Shown one piece after another: positions 40,958 through 49,539 of a stretch of DNA of 64,000 nucleotides. Under the pieces are notes generated by a model. The model did not search any database. It saw nothing but the letters and a program-made list of their open reading frames with translations, and was not told the DNA's origin. Source of the stretch: Flavobacteriales bacterium (lineage in GTDB: Bacteria; Bacteroidota; Bacteroidia; Flavobacteriales_F; PHOS-HE28); contig JAEUSU010000008.1 of NCBI GenBank assembly GCA_016788635.1, positions 124,001-188,000 of the forward strand, in the 5' to 3' direction. The position numbers were made by a program, and so were the translations under genes. Numbering within the stretch: position 1 is the stretch's first letter; every line of letters starts with the position of its first letter.

Positions 40958-42268
40958 ATGCACATCATCTGCTTCGGCCCAGGCCCCAAGTTCAAAGGCG
41001 GCATCGCGCAGTACAACACCGCGTTGGCGCGTTCACTGAAGGATGAGGGCGCCGAGGTCACCATCGTCAGCTGGACGCAGCAGTACCCGGCGATCATCCC
41101 GCGCGAGTTCGTGGACAAGGCCAGCCGCAGCGACTTCCTCGAAGGCTATGACATCCCGGTGAAGTACCTCACCAACTGGAACGCGCCCGGTACCTGGAAG
41201 GCGACGGCGACGGCGATCACCGAGCTCAAGCCGGACAAGGTGATCATCCAGTGGTACAACCCCACGCAGGGCATTCCGCTGAGCAGCATCGCGAAATATC
41301 TGCGCAAGTACACAATGGCCGAGATCCTCTTCGACCTGCACTTCGTGGCCGCGAAGGAACAGAGCTCACTTGATGCGCGGCTCACCCGAATGGCGCTGCG
41401 GCATGGGCATTCGTTCATCGTGCACGCATACAAGACGGCGGATGAGCTGAGGGCCTTGATGCCGGAGAAGGCGTTCGAGGTGACCTTGGATGGAAAGAGA
41501 AGTGGCGAGTATCGAGTGGCGAGTGGCGGGTCTGCACGGCGCCACTCGCCACTCACCACTCGCCACGCGATACTCAAGCTCTACCACCCCATTTACTCCC
41601 TCTTCAAGCCCGACCCGGTGTTCGACAAGGAGGCATGGAAGGCACAGCACGGCTTGCGCAGGCACGTGTTCCTTTTCTTCGGCTTCATCCGCAAGTACAA
41701 GGGGCTGCACTACTGCATCGAGGCTTTTGCGGAGCTCGCCAAGCAGCGGGATGACGTGAGCCTGATGATCGTGGGTGAACGATTCTGGCAGACGGTGGAC
41801 CAGCGTAAGCTGAGCACCAAGCTCAAGAACGCCGTCTTCGGAACGCTGAAGAAACTCTTCCTGAACAAGGCCGACGACGAGCGTGACTACCATCCGTTGG
41901 CGATGATCGAGCTACTCGGCTTACAGGACCGAACCTTGGTTGTGGACCGTTTCATCCCGAACGAGGAGGTACCGCCCTATTTCCAAGCGGCGGATACCAT
42001 AGTGCTCTTCTACGAGACCGCCACGCCAAGCGGAGTTGAAAGCCTCAGCTACAACTTCAAGCTGCCCGCCGTGGCCACACGCGTGGGGCATTTTCCCGAG
42101 ACCATCACCGATGGCTTCAACGGCTACCTCGCCGAACCGAAGAACGTGGCCGACATGGTGCGCGTCATGAATGCCAGCATTGACCTGCCCATCCCGCGTG
42201 AGAACGTGGTGGAGGCCACAAAGAACATGAGCTGGGCGAACTATGCCAGGGCCATACTGGCCGGGTGA
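40958..42268 (+). CDS. GT4-type glycosyltransferase with an in-frame repeat insertion
   Basis: A 436-residue retaining-type (GT-B) glycosyltransferase. The ATG at 40958 begins MHIICFGPGPKFKGGIAQYN, with the Gly-rich loop of GT-B enzymes. The second Rossmann half has FLFFGFIRKYKGLHYCIEAF, then DRFIPNEEVPPYFQAADTIV and YETATPSGVESLSYNFKLPA, in which the E-x-x-S/Y region corresponds to the sugar-nucleotide site. Residues about 184-206, encoded by the palindromic repeat at 41507-41575, look out of place between VTLDGKRSGE and ILKLYHPIYSLF. The frame is kept, so the protein may still work. A role in surface polysaccharide is inferred. Confidence 0.88.
   Translation: MHIICFGPGPKFKGGIAQYNTALARSLKDEGAEVTIVSWTQQYPAIIPREFVDKASRSDFLEGYDIPVKYLTNWNAPGTWKATATAITELKPDKVIIQWYNPTQGIPLSSIAKYLRKYTMAEILFDLHFVAAKEQSSLDARLTRMALRHGHSFIVHAYKTADELRALMPEKAFEVTLDGKRSGEYRVASGGSARRHSPLTTRHAILKLYHPIYSLFKPDPVFDKEAWKAQHGLRRHVFLFFGFIRKYKGLHYCIEAFAELAKQRDDVSLMIVGERFWQTVDQRKLSTKLKNAVFGTLKKLFLNKADDERDYHPLAMIELLGLQDRTLVVDRFIPNEEVPPYFQAADTIVLFYETATPSGVESLSYNFKLPAVATRVGHFPETITDGFNGYLAEPKNVADMVRVMNASIDLPIPRENVVEATKNMSWANYARAILAG
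41507..41575. repeat. Palindromic repeat inserted in a coding sequence
   Basis: An imperfect 69-base palindrome. GAGTATCG at 41507-41514 is mirrored by CGATACTC at 41568-41575. AGTGGCGAGTGGCG on the left (41515-41528) pairs with several CGCCACTCGCC-type copies on the right (41540-41566). It has the look of a REP-like hairpin element. Its length of 69 bases is a multiple of three, and it holds no stop in the gene's frame. Confidence 0.7.
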
Positions 42269-42293
42269 TCCGCCAGGAGGTCTTTCCGTGAGA

Positions 42294-42971
42294 TCAGTTA
42301 AGCGCCACGGTGCCGCGCGCTTCCACTTCGACAACACGCTTCCCACCGGCGTTGCCGTCCGACTGCTGCAGTCCCACCGCACGCGTGCGGCTGAAATAAA
42401 GGTCGGCCGTGCCGGCTGAAAGACTGGAGAAGAGCGAGGGAGGCAGCTGGATGCTTTGCGCACCAGCAACCGTCACATTCACCTTGCTGGTGGTGTTGCC
42501 GCCCTGCACCAGCCAGGCCGTCACGGTCTCTCCCGTAACCAAGGCGCTGCCAACCCAATGGACCTGTGCACCGTTCGCACGGTCGATCACCAAGGTGGCG
42601 GGAACGTTGATGTCATTGGTATCCGTTCGCGCGATGGTGTTCACATACACATTGCTGTTCGCCTTCGCGAAGCGGAACTGCACGTCCTCCATGCCGTTGG
42701 TGTTCCAGCGGTAGAAGTAATGGTCCAATTCGGTGTAGCTGCTCCAGGAATTCCCGTTGAAGGTGATCGAGGAGCCGCCCGTGAGCTGCAGGCGGGTGCC
42801 CGTGCTGTTGTTCTTGCGGAAGGTGGCGAAGGCCCGGGTCTTGTTCTCCGGCTTGTCGAAGACCACCTTCAGGTCCTGGTAGATCGGCGTGTTGTCAGGC
42901 AGGTCGCTGCTGTCCTCTTTGGCACAGGCTCCCAGCATGGGTATGAGCAACAGAAGAAGAGGGGTGCGCAT
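42294..42971 (-). CDS. Hypothetical lipoprotein
   Basis: A 225-residue protein with a lipoprotein signal, MRTPLLLLLIPMLGACAKED (lipobox LGAC), followed by acidic residues. The mature part is beta-rich, with FATFRKNNSTGTRLQLTGGS and YFYRWNTNGMEDVQFRF. It resembles the many surface lipoproteins of Bacteroidota of unknown role. The start was placed at the ATG at 42971; a much longer upstream frame overlaps the L,D-transpeptidase on the other strand. A near -7 element (TATCCTTG on the minus strand, 43001-43008) stands 29 bases upstream. Confidence 0.8.
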   Translation of the reverse strand: MRTPLLLLLIPMLGACAKEDSSDLPDNTPIYQDLKVVFDKPENKTRAFATFRKNNSTGTRLQLTGGSSITFNGNSWSSYTELDHYFYRWNTNGMEDVQFRFAKANSNVYVNTIARTDTNDINVPATLVIDRANGAQVHWVGSALVTGETVTAWLVQGGNTTSKVNVTVAGAQSIQLPPSLFSSLSAGTADLYFSRTRAVGLQQSDGNAGGKRVVEVEARGTVALN

Positions 42972-43124
42972 GGCGTTCGGTTCTATGCCGGGCTTAGCAA
43001 CAAGGATACCGAAGGTGGAAAACTTAATGGTTTGTGAATGCGTAAAAACATGAAGGTCAGGAGGGTTACCTTCGCACTGGGAAGCTCTCTGACCAGAACG
43101 ACCTGAACCTGAACCTGCAACGGA

Positions 43125-43751
43125 ATGCTCTTCCTGCCGATCATTCTTGGACTGTTCTTCGGAAGCCCGGATGCGCCGCTGCCGTCCACACCTGGGGCTG
43201 AGAAGTTGGATGAGGTATCCCGCCTGCACTTTGAGCTGGACCTGGAAGAGGTGTTGGATGAAGCCGTGTTCCGTGAGGCGTGGTACCGGGCCTGTGAACG
43301 GGACACGCACCCGCGGGTGCTGGCCATTGCGGACATGACCCAGCCCAGTTCGGCGAAACGGCTGTATGTGATCGACCTGCACGAGCGCCGCCTGGTGTTG
43401 CGCACCTGGGTGGCCCACGGCCGGGGAACAGGTGAGTTGATGGCCGAACGGTTCAGCAACGTGGAGGGCTCGCTCTGCACAAGCCTCGGCCTTTACCGGG
43501 TGGGGACGCGCATCATAAGCCCCAAGCATGGCAATGCCCTGCTCCTGCATGGCCTTGAACCCGGCCTGAATGACAGGGCCCTGCAGCGCGAGATCATCAT
43601 GCACGGCGCCGACTACGTGAGCCCGGAATTCATCGCGCAGGAAGGCCGTCTGGGCCGCAGTTGGGGTTGTCCCGCGGTACAGCGCAAGGACATGGTCGTA
43701 CTGGCCGACCTGCTGGCCGAAGGCGACGTGCTCTACATCCACGGGCGGTAA
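43125..43751 (+). CDS. Murein L,D-transpeptidase catalytic-domain protein (YkuD_2 type)
   Basis: A 208-residue exported protein with a short hydrophobic N terminus (MLFLPIILGLFFG). The YkuD_2 signature is clear near the end: IIMHGADYVSPEFIAQEGRL then GRSWGCPAVQ (catalytic His and Cys). The strand YVIDLHERRLVLRTWVAHG precedes it. It should cross-link or remodel peptidoglycan in the periplasm. It stands directly before a second, larger L,D-transpeptidase (36 bases), so the two may share a transcript although each has its own -7-like element (TACCTTCG at 43067-43074 here). Confidence 0.9.
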   Translation: MLFLPIILGLFFGSPDAPLPSTPGAEKLDEVSRLHFELDLEEVLDEAVFREAWYRACERDTHPRVLAIADMTQPSSAKRLYVIDLHERRLVLRTWVAHGRGTGELMAERFSNVEGSLCTSLGLYRVGTRIISPKHGNALLLHGLEPGLNDRALQREIIMHGADYVSPEFIAQEGRLGRSWGCPAVQRKDMVVLADLLAEGDVLYIHGR

Positions 43752-43763
43752 GTCCGGGCCCCT

Positions 43764-43771
43764 TTCCTTTG
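43764..43771 (+). promoter_or_regulatory. -7 promoter element of the large L,D-transpeptidase gene
   Basis: TTCCTTTG, one mismatch from TAnnTTTG, ends 16 bases before the ATG at 43788. Confidence 0.38.
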
Positions 43772-43787
43772 CGGAAGATCATCCGCC

Positions 43788-45476
43788 ATGTACCGTACCT
43801 GTGCCTTCGTTGGCTTGCTCAGTGGTCTCATTTCCTGCAAGGAGCCAGCACCGGTCACCGAGGTAGCCGTGGATCCGGTGGCGGAGATCAATGAGGTTTT
43901 TGAGACCGAGGCCCTGTATTCCACGCACCGCTTGGACAGTTCGCTCGTGGAGGAGTTCCTCAGCGTCCATCCTGAGTTCCAAGCGGACAGCACGGCGATC
44001 CGCGCCTTCTACGCCCGCCGCGATTTCCAGTATGCCTGGTTCATCGGCGATACACTGGCGCAAAGCGCGGTGAGCTTCTTCGACCTGGTCTCGTCCGTGG
44101 ATACCAACCTGCGCGTGGCCGCCGATCTGCGCGGGGAGCTTTACCATACGGTGCGCGACCTGCTGGACAATGGGCGTGGCCGCGAGCTTGGTGAGGCCCA
44201 GCGGCGCGACATTGAACTGCGCCTGACGGGCAGCTTCTACCGCTTCGCGGAACTCAAGTACGGCGGTTTCATCCGCAGCGACCTCAAGGACCTCAGCTGG
44301 CTCATTCCCCGGCGCAAGAAGGATGTGGACCGTCTGCTGGACTCCCTCGTCACTGGACGCATGGACCTGTCACCTGTGGAGCCGTTGCACCCACAATACA
44401 AACTGCTCAAGGACCACCTGAAGCGGTATTACGAAATGGCCGATGCCGAATGGCCCATGCTGGACCTTGCGGACAAGCGCAAATGGGTGCTGAATGATAC
44501 GGGCGCCGGCATTGCCGCATTGCGTCACCGACTGCAGTTGTTGGGCGATGTGGTGGACACCACATCCTCGGCACGTTTCGATAGTGTTCTGTACGCAGGT
44601 GTGGTCAACTTCCAGCTGCGGCATGGGCTGAAGCCGGATGGGGTGGTGGGGAAGGACTTCATCAAACAGGTGAACATTCCCCCCGCCGAGCGCCTGCGCA
44701 CCTTGTTGGTGAACATGGAACGCCTGCGGTGGGTGGCTCCGGAGCAGCCTTCCGACCTGCTGCTGGTGAACATCCCCGAGTTCCGCCTGCATGTGTACAG
44801 TGCCGATACGATCACCTTCAGCATGGATGTGGTGGTGGGCTCCACGGCCACCCGTACCGTGATCTTCAGCGATTCCTTGTCGCGCATCGTGTTCAGCCCC
44901 ACGTGGACGGTGCCCACGAGCATCGTTCGGGGCGAGATCCTGCCGGCCTTGAAGAAGAACAGTGGGTACCTGGCCCGCAAGAACATGGAACTGGTGGATG
45001 CCAGCGGACGCGTGGTGCCACCTGGTTCGGTGGACTGGGACAAGTACACGAAAGGGATACCCTACGCGGTGCGCCAGAAGCCCGGGCCATCGAATTCCCT
45101 GGGGCTGGTGAAGTTCCTCTTCCCGAACCCATACAGCATCTACATGCACGACACGCCGGCCAAGGAAAAATTCCAGGCCGACCGCCGCGCCTTCAGCCAT
45201 GGATGCATCCGCTTGAGCGATCCCCCCGGACTGGCGGAGTATCTGCTGCGGAACGACAGCACCTGGACCCCGGCGGCCATTCGCAAAGCGATGAACGGCG
45301 GCAAGGAGGTGAATGTGAACCTGCAGGAGAAGGTGCCGGTGGTGATCGGCTATTTCACCGCATGGGTGGATCGCCAGGGCAGCCTGAATTTCCGTGACGA
45401 CGTGTACGGCCACGACGCGCGCATGGCGGCTGAACTATTCTCTCCGCCGGTGCCTGACCTGGCGCACGCAGAATGA
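43788..45476 (+). CDS. L,D-transpeptidase family lipoprotein (YcbB/LdtD-like)
   Basis: A 562-residue peptidoglycan cross-linking enzyme. It begins with MYRTCAFVGLLSGLISCKEP, a plausible lipoprotein signal. The N-terminal part holds a scaffold domain with FYARRDFQYAWFIGD. A peptidoglycan-binding-like helix bundle (FDSVLYAGVVNFQLRHGLKP, about 265-285) precedes the YkuD domain (about 325-500). Catalytic residues lie in YMHDTPAKEKFQADRRAFSH followed by GCIRLSDP (His and Cys of SHGC). The order of domains matches LdtD (YcbB), which makes 3-3 cross-links. It is convergent with the GT2 gene. Confidence 0.9.
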   Translation: MYRTCAFVGLLSGLISCKEPAPVTEVAVDPVAEINEVFETEALYSTHRLDSSLVEEFLSVHPEFQADSTAIRAFYARRDFQYAWFIGDTLAQSAVSFFDLVSSVDTNLRVAADLRGELYHTVRDLLDNGRGRELGEAQRRDIELRLTGSFYRFAELKYGGFIRSDLKDLSWLIPRRKKDVDRLLDSLVTGRMDLSPVEPLHPQYKLLKDHLKRYYEMADAEWPMLDLADKRKWVLNDTGAGIAALRHRLQLLGDVVDTTSSARFDSVLYAGVVNFQLRHGLKPDGVVGKDFIKQVNIPPAERLRTLLVNMERLRWVAPEQPSDLLLVNIPEFRLHVYSADTITFSMDVVVGSTATRTVIFSDSLSRIVFSPTWTVPTSIVRGEILPALKKNSGYLARKNMELVDASGRVVPPGSVDWDKYTKGIPYAVRQKPGPSNSLGLVKFLFPNPYSIYMHDTPAKEKFQADRRAFSHGCIRLSDPPGLAEYLLRNDSTWTPAAIRKAMNGGKEVNVNLQEKVPVVIGYFTAWVDRQGSLNFRDDVYGHDARMAAELFSPPVPDLAHAE

Positions 45477-45488
45477 GGTCGAGGGGCT

Positions 45489-46445
45489 TCAGAGCCCCAC
45501 CTTGCCGGTGATCCGGTAATGGTCGCGGTCAGCGGCATTGCGGCTTACCAGCTGGGCCACGAAACCGGCGGTGAAGAGCTGCACCCCGATGATCATGGAC
45601 GTGAGCGCCACAAAGAAGAGGCCCTGGTCGGATACGCGCGGGGCGGGCTGCTTCATCACATACACGTGCCAGAGTTTCTCCCCGATGACCCATGCAGCGG
45701 AAAGAAAGCCCACCACGAACATGAGCGTGCCGAAGGCACCGAAGAAGTGCATGGGTTTGCGCCCGAAGCGGTGTACGAAGTGGATGGTGAGCAGGTCCAG
45801 GAAACCGTTGATGAAGCGGTCCAGCCCGAACTTGCTGCGGCCGTATTTGCGGGCATGGTGTTGCACCACCTTCTCGCCGATGCGGCGGAAGCCCTCCTTG
45901 TGCGCGATGTAGGGGATGTAGCGGTGCATCTCACCGTACACCTCGATGGCTTTCACCACATCCGCCCGGTAGGCCTTCAGCCCGCAGTTGAAGTCGTGCA
46001 GCTTCACCCCGCTCACGCGGCGGGTGGCCCAGTTGAAGAGCTTGGTGGGGATGGTCTTGCTGAGCGGATCGTGGCGTTTCTGCTTCCAGCCGCTCACCAG
46101 GTCGAAGCCATCCACGCGGACCATCCGCACCAGTTCGGGCAGTTCGTTGGGGTCGTCCTGCAGGTCGGCGTCCATGGTGACCACCACCTGGCCATGGGTG
46201 GCCGCGAAGCCCACGTTCAGGGCGGGGCTCTTGCCGTAGTTGCGCCCGAAACGGATGCCCTTCACGCGTCCGTCCGTGGCGGCCAGCCGCTCGATCTCCG
46301 CCCAGGAGCCGTCCGTGCTGCCATCATCGATCAGCAGCACTTCGTAGGTCCAACCTTGGGAACCGCACACCTGGTGCAGCTGCGCGACCAGTTCGCCGAG
46401 CGATTCCCGCTCGTTGAACAGGGGGATGACAACAGAGACGTCCAT
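45489..46445 (-). CDS. GT2 family glycosyltransferase (DPM/GtrB-like)
   Basis: A 318-residue membrane-associated glycosyltransferase. MDVSVVIPLFNERESLGELV begins at the ATG at 46445. The catalytic domain has VLLIDDGSTDGSWAEIERLA, VVVTMDADLQDDPNELPELV (DxD) and LHDFNCGLKAYRADVV. Two C-terminal membrane helices (about 235-260 and 275-300) mark the dolichyl-phosphate-mannose-synthase/GtrB type, which charges a polyprenyl phosphate with a sugar. Such enzymes supply sugars to lipopolysaccharide or lipid modification. Confidence 0.92.
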   Translation of the reverse strand: MDVSVVIPLFNERESLGELVAQLHQVCGSQGWTYEVLLIDDGSTDGSWAEIERLAATDGRVKGIRFGRNYGKSPALNVGFAATHGQVVVTMDADLQDDPNELPELVRMVRVDGFDLVSGWKQKRHDPLSKTIPTKLFNWATRRVSGVKLHDFNCGLKAYRADVVKAIEVYGEMHRYIPYIAHKEGFRRIGEKVVQHHARKYGRSKFGLDRFINGFLDLLTIHFVHRFGRKPMHFFGAFGTLMFVVGFLSAAWVIGEKLWHVYVMKQPAPRVSDQGLFFVALTSMIIGVQLFTAGFVAQLVSRNAADRDHYRITGKVGL

Positions 46446-46499
46446 GACCGGTCGCGAAGGTGGCGAAAGTTCAGGGTCGGAGCGACCGCTCCGAAAGCG

Positions 46500-46507
46500 T
46501 ACTTTCG
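46500..46507 (+). promoter_or_regulatory. -7 promoter element of ffs
   Basis: TACTTTCG, one mismatch from TAnnTTTG, ends 5 bases before the first paired base of the SRP RNA, which is the spacing expected for a -7 box. A GC hairpin (CGGAGC...GCTCCG) lies just upstream. Confidence 0.6.
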
Positions 46508-46512
46508 CGCCC

Positions 46513-46618
46513 GGGGCAAGTCCTGTACGGCCAGCTCCCGCTGAACCCCCCAGGTCCGGAAGGAAGCAAGGGTAGGCGGTTGTAGCGGCGCGATACGGGG
46601 AGCTTGCCCCTCTTTTTT
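46513..46618 (+). ncRNA. ffs: Signal recognition particle RNA (4.5S type) with terminator
   Basis: About 98 nt form one long hairpin. The 5' end GGGGCAAG (46513-46520) pairs with CTTGCCCC (46603-46610). The conserved apical SRP motif CCAGGTCCGGAAGGAAGCA (about 46550-46568) carries the GGAA tetraloop that binds Ffh. The stem is followed by TCTTTTTT, so it also acts as its own terminator. It is the short bacterial form lacking the Alu domain. The SDR gene begins 13 bases after the stem. Confidence 0.96.
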
Positions 46619-46623
46619 GCACC

Positions 46624-47421
46624 ATGAGCAAAGTGGTCCTCGTTACGGGTGGCGCCCAAGGCATCGGCCGGGCCATTTGTACCCGGTTGGTGGCCGGGGG
46701 CTGGACCGTGTTCGGCACCAGCCGCCAGCGGGAGGGCGTGACGGAAGGGGGCTACACCTTGGTGCGCATGGATGTGACGGACGAGGATTCGGTGCGGAGG
46801 GCAGTGGAAGAGGTGGTGGCCCGTGCCGGCCGGCTGGATGCCGTGGTGAACAACGCGGGCGTGGGCATCATGGGGGCGGTGGAGGACATCAGCCCGGAAC
46901 TGGCCCAGCGCCATTTCAATGTGAACGTGTCCGGCCCGCACCGCGTGGTGCGCGCGTCCCTGCCACACCTGCGCGCGGCCGGTGGCGGCCACGTGGTGAT
47001 GATCTCCAGCCTGGCGGCCAATTTCGGGCTGCCCTTCCGCGGTTTCTACAGCGCGGGCAAGGCCGCCTTGGAGCGCATGAGCGAGGCGCTGGCCTTGGAG
47101 GTGCGTCCCTTCGGCATCGAGGTGGTGGTGGTGGAGCCGGGCGATGTGCGCACGTCCATCGCGGAAGGCCGCGCCATGCCGGGATCCATCAGTGCGCATT
47201 ACCAGGCACGGTATGACGCCACCCTGGCCCAGGCCGATCGCTCCGTAGCCAAGGCACGGGGCCCCGAGGCTGTGGCCGCTTTGGTGGAGCGGATACTCAA
47301 TGACCCACGCCCCGCACCGTTGCACATCGCAGCGAAAGGCATCCCGCGCTGGTCAGTGTGGATCAAGCAGCTCCTGCCCGGAAGAATTTTCCAACGCCTG
47401 TTGGCGAAGGAGCAAGGCTGA
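46624..47421 (+). CDS. Short-chain dehydrogenase/reductase
   Basis: A 265-residue classical SDR using NAD(P)H. Motifs: MSKVVLVTGGAQGIGRAICT (TGxxxGxG), VVNNAGVGIMG (NNAG), VVMISSLAANFG (catalytic Ser) and FYSAGKAALERMSEALALEV (YxxxK). The C-terminal segment PGDVRTSI is normal. The substrate is unknown. It lies just behind the ffs terminator and is convergent with the EEP gene (8 bases). Confidence 0.92.
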   Translation: MSKVVLVTGGAQGIGRAICTRLVAGGWTVFGTSRQREGVTEGGYTLVRMDVTDEDSVRRAVEEVVARAGRLDAVVNNAGVGIMGAVEDISPELAQRHFNVNVSGPHRVVRASLPHLRAAGGGHVVMISSLAANFGLPFRGFYSAGKAALERMSEALALEVRPFGIEVVVVEPGDVRTSIAEGRAMPGSISAHYQARYDATLAQADRSVAKARGPEAVAALVERILNDPRPAPLHIAAKGIPRWSVWIKQLLPGRIFQRLLAKEQG

Positions 47422-47429
47422 GGTCCGGC

Positions 47430-48557
47430 TCAGCGTTCCACGCGCATCCGGCAGGTGATGGGGCGGTGATCGCTCAGTTCATCCGGCAGCGTGCGGAACG
47501 CCCAGGAGCGGATGGGTGCGGCGTGCAGGATGTGATCGATGCGGAAGCTGGGAAAGGCCCCCACGTAAGTGTGGCCCAGGCCGCTGCCACTTTCCACGAA
47601 CGCGTCCTTCAAGGGGCCGCGCAGGGTGCGATAACCGTAGCTCATGGGCGTGTCGTTCAGGTCGCCGCAGAACACCACCGGGTGCGGGCTCTGGCGCATG
47701 TGGGTGGCGATGCGCTCCACCTCTGGCGCCCGGCGGATGAAGCCGTTGCGCAGGCGCTGCAGGATGCGTTTGCCGGCCTGCTTCAAGCTGTCGCGCGGCA
47801 CGCTCCGGTCCAGCGACTGCATGAAGCGGTAGTCCTCATCGCCGAAGCGCAACGAGGCGATGTGCGCGTTGTACACGCGGATGGTATCGTGGCCCACGGC
47901 CAGGTCCGTCCAGATGCAGAGGTTGTTGAGGTCGTCCGGGAAGTGGATCACGCCCTTGCCCACGATGGGGAAGGTGCTGTACGTGGCCATGCCGAAGTGG
48001 TGCTGCTGCCGCTCTTGGGTGTACTCCTCGTGCAGGTGGCGCCAATGGAAGTGCTTCAGCAGTGTGTCGCGGGTGTTGAAGAAACCCTTCTCCGAACTGC
48101 GGTAGAACTCCTGCAGGCAGAGCACGTCCGGCGCTTCCGTGGCGAAGAGGTCGAAGATCTCGTTGCGCGTGCGGATGTTGCCGCTCCAGTTGTACAGGTC
48201 GAAGAGCCGCACGTTGTAGGACATCACGGAGAAGTCAGTGCGCCCTTCGATGGGTGCCGGGCCTTTGCGGTCGGGTACCAGCCGCAGAAAATCACCATGG
48301 TGCGCCCAGCCGATGAGCAGCACGGCCACCGGTACCAGCATGCGCTTGCGGCGGAACACGGCCCAGTACGCGAGTGCAATGAAGTTGAGGAGCGCGAGGT
48401 AGGGGAAGGCGATGCCCAGAAAGGCGGCGGGCCAGAAGCGCACCGGGCTGATGCGCACGCTGAGGTAGGTGAGGAGCAGCAGTAATGCAACGCTCAGCGT
48501 GGCCCACCACATGGGCAGGTGCAGGCGCGAGGGGCGTCGTCGTTCCTCGGCGCTCAT
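47430..48557 (-). CDS. Membrane-anchored endonuclease/exonuclease/phosphatase family protein
   Basis: A 375-residue protein with two or three N-terminal membrane helices (about 15-85) and an EEP domain (about 110-375). Metal-site motifs are FSVMSYNVRLFDLYNW, DVLCLQEFYRSSEKG (the Glu), YNAHIAS, VVFCGDLNDTPMSYGYRTL and LSDHRPITCRM (Asp-His). The family includes nucleases and phospholipid or phosphoester hydrolases; the membrane anchor favours an envelope role, but the substrate is unknown. It starts 3 bases after the rhomboid stop and ends the mutL-rhomboid-rhomboid-EEP run. Confidence 0.9.
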   Translation of the reverse strand: MSAEERRRPSRLHLPMWWATLSVALLLLLTYLSVRISPVRFWPAAFLGIAFPYLALLNFIALAYWAVFRRKRMLVPVAVLLIGWAHHGDFLRLVPDRKGPAPIEGRTDFSVMSYNVRLFDLYNWSGNIRTRNEIFDLFATEAPDVLCLQEFYRSSEKGFFNTRDTLLKHFHWRHLHEEYTQERQQHHFGMATYSTFPIVGKGVIHFPDDLNNLCIWTDLAVGHDTIRVYNAHIASLRFGDEDYRFMQSLDRSVPRDSLKQAGKRILQRLRNGFIRRAPEVERIATHMRQSPHPVVFCGDLNDTPMSYGYRTLRGPLKDAFVESGSGLGHTYVGAFPSFRIDHILHAAPIRSWAFRTLPDELSDHRPITCRMRVER

Positions 48558-48560
48558 GGC

Positions 48561-49481
48561 TCAGTTGTCCTTGCTCGCGCGGAAGAGGATGTCCTTCTCA
48601 TCCTTGCTGAGGCTGTCGTAGCCGCTGCGCGAGATCTTGTCCAGGATGGCATCGATGCGTTCCTGCCGGGCCCGCTTGTCGGCCTGAAAGGCCTCATCCT
48701 GGCTGCGGAAGCCGCGTCCGCGAGCGGCCACCTTCATGCGTGCGCGCTTGGCCAGCGGGCGCCAGGCAAGGAGTTTTTCCACCGCTTCGCCCACGGCCAG
48801 CGACCAGTCCTGCCCGCGCGCCATGGCCCGCGCTGCCAGGTAGCCGTAGAGCGCCCCACCCAGGTGCGCGATGTGTCCGCCGCTGTTGCTGCCGGTGCGG
48901 ATGCTCACCAGGTCCAGCAGCAGGAGCACCACCGCCACCCAGATCAGGCGCACGGGGCCGATCAGGATCAGATGCACCACCAGCTGCGGGCGGTAGGCCG
49001 CGATGCCTACCAGCACCGCCATCACGCTGGCGCTGGCGCCGATGATGGTGGGGCCCGAGGCGTAGTGCCGGAAGAAGGGCAGGAAGTTGTAGCTGAGCGC
49101 GTACAGCAGCAGGCCACTGAGGCCGCCCAGCAGGTAGGTGCCCAGCAGGCGGCGCCCGCCCAGCAGGTCCTGGTAGATGCGGCCCGCGAACCAGAGCATG
49201 ATCATGTTGAACAGCACATGCAGCAGGTCGCGGTGCGTGAACATGTAGGTGATGGCGGTCCATGGGCGCATGAGCATGTCGCGCCCCACCCAGGTGGCGG
49301 CCAGCCATTTCAGTACGCCCAGGTGGAAGGTGGCGTCGGCCTCCGCGCGGCTGTCGCTCGTCAACAGGATCACCAGGTCGGCCAGGAGCAGCAGGGCGAA
49401 GAGCCCCACGTTCACCATCACCAGCCGCACCAGGGTGCCCCCGCTGCGCCACAGGCGCTCCAACTCATCCCTCATGCCCAT
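48561..49481 (-). CDS. Rhomboid family intramembrane protein (first of two)
   Basis: A protein of about 306 residues with six membrane helices. WTAITYMFTHRDLLHVLFNM (about 74-93) is the rhomboid N-terminal block with His and Asn. The serine region is TIIGASASVMAVLVGIAA, where GASAS stands in place of GxSG, and the catalytic His is in SGGHIAHLGGALYGYL. A basic, coiled C-terminal tail (about 225-306) is extra. The start was put at ATG 49481, since a -7-like element (49506-49513) overlaps the alternative start at 49508. It is probably an intramembrane serine protease, though the altered serine motif leaves some doubt. Confidence 0.88.
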   Translation of the reverse strand: MGMRDELERLWRSGGTLVRLVMVNVGLFALLLLADLVILLTSDSRAEADATFHLGVLKWLAATWVGRDMLMRPWTAITYMFTHRDLLHVLFNMIMLWFAGRIYQDLLGGRRLLGTYLLGGLSGLLLYALSYNFLPFFRHYASGPTIIGASASVMAVLVGIAAYRPQLVVHLILIGPVRLIWVAVVLLLLDLVSIRTGSNSGGHIAHLGGALYGYLAARAMARGQDWSLAVGEAVEKLLAWRPLAKRARMKVAARGRGFRSQDEAFQADKRARQERIDAILDKISRSGYDSLSKDEKDILFRASKDN

Positions 49482-49505
49482 GTCCGCATAACGCTTGTTC
49501 TTCTG

Positions 49506-49513
49506 CAAAGATC
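49506..49513 (-). promoter_or_regulatory. -7-like element before the first rhomboid gene
   Basis: GATCTTTG on the minus strand is one mismatch from TAnnTTTG. It would place transcription start near 49500, downstream of the ATG at 49508, which decides for the internal start. Confidence 0.35.
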
Positions 49514-49539
49514 GCGAAGGACTTCACTGGCGGCGGGTG

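Noticed and set aside
43000-43742. An N-terminal extension of the lipoprotein at 42294 reaching into the L,D-transpeptidase region
   Set aside because: The lipoprotein signal begins at the ATG at 42971, and the extension overlaps a well-supported gene on the other strand.
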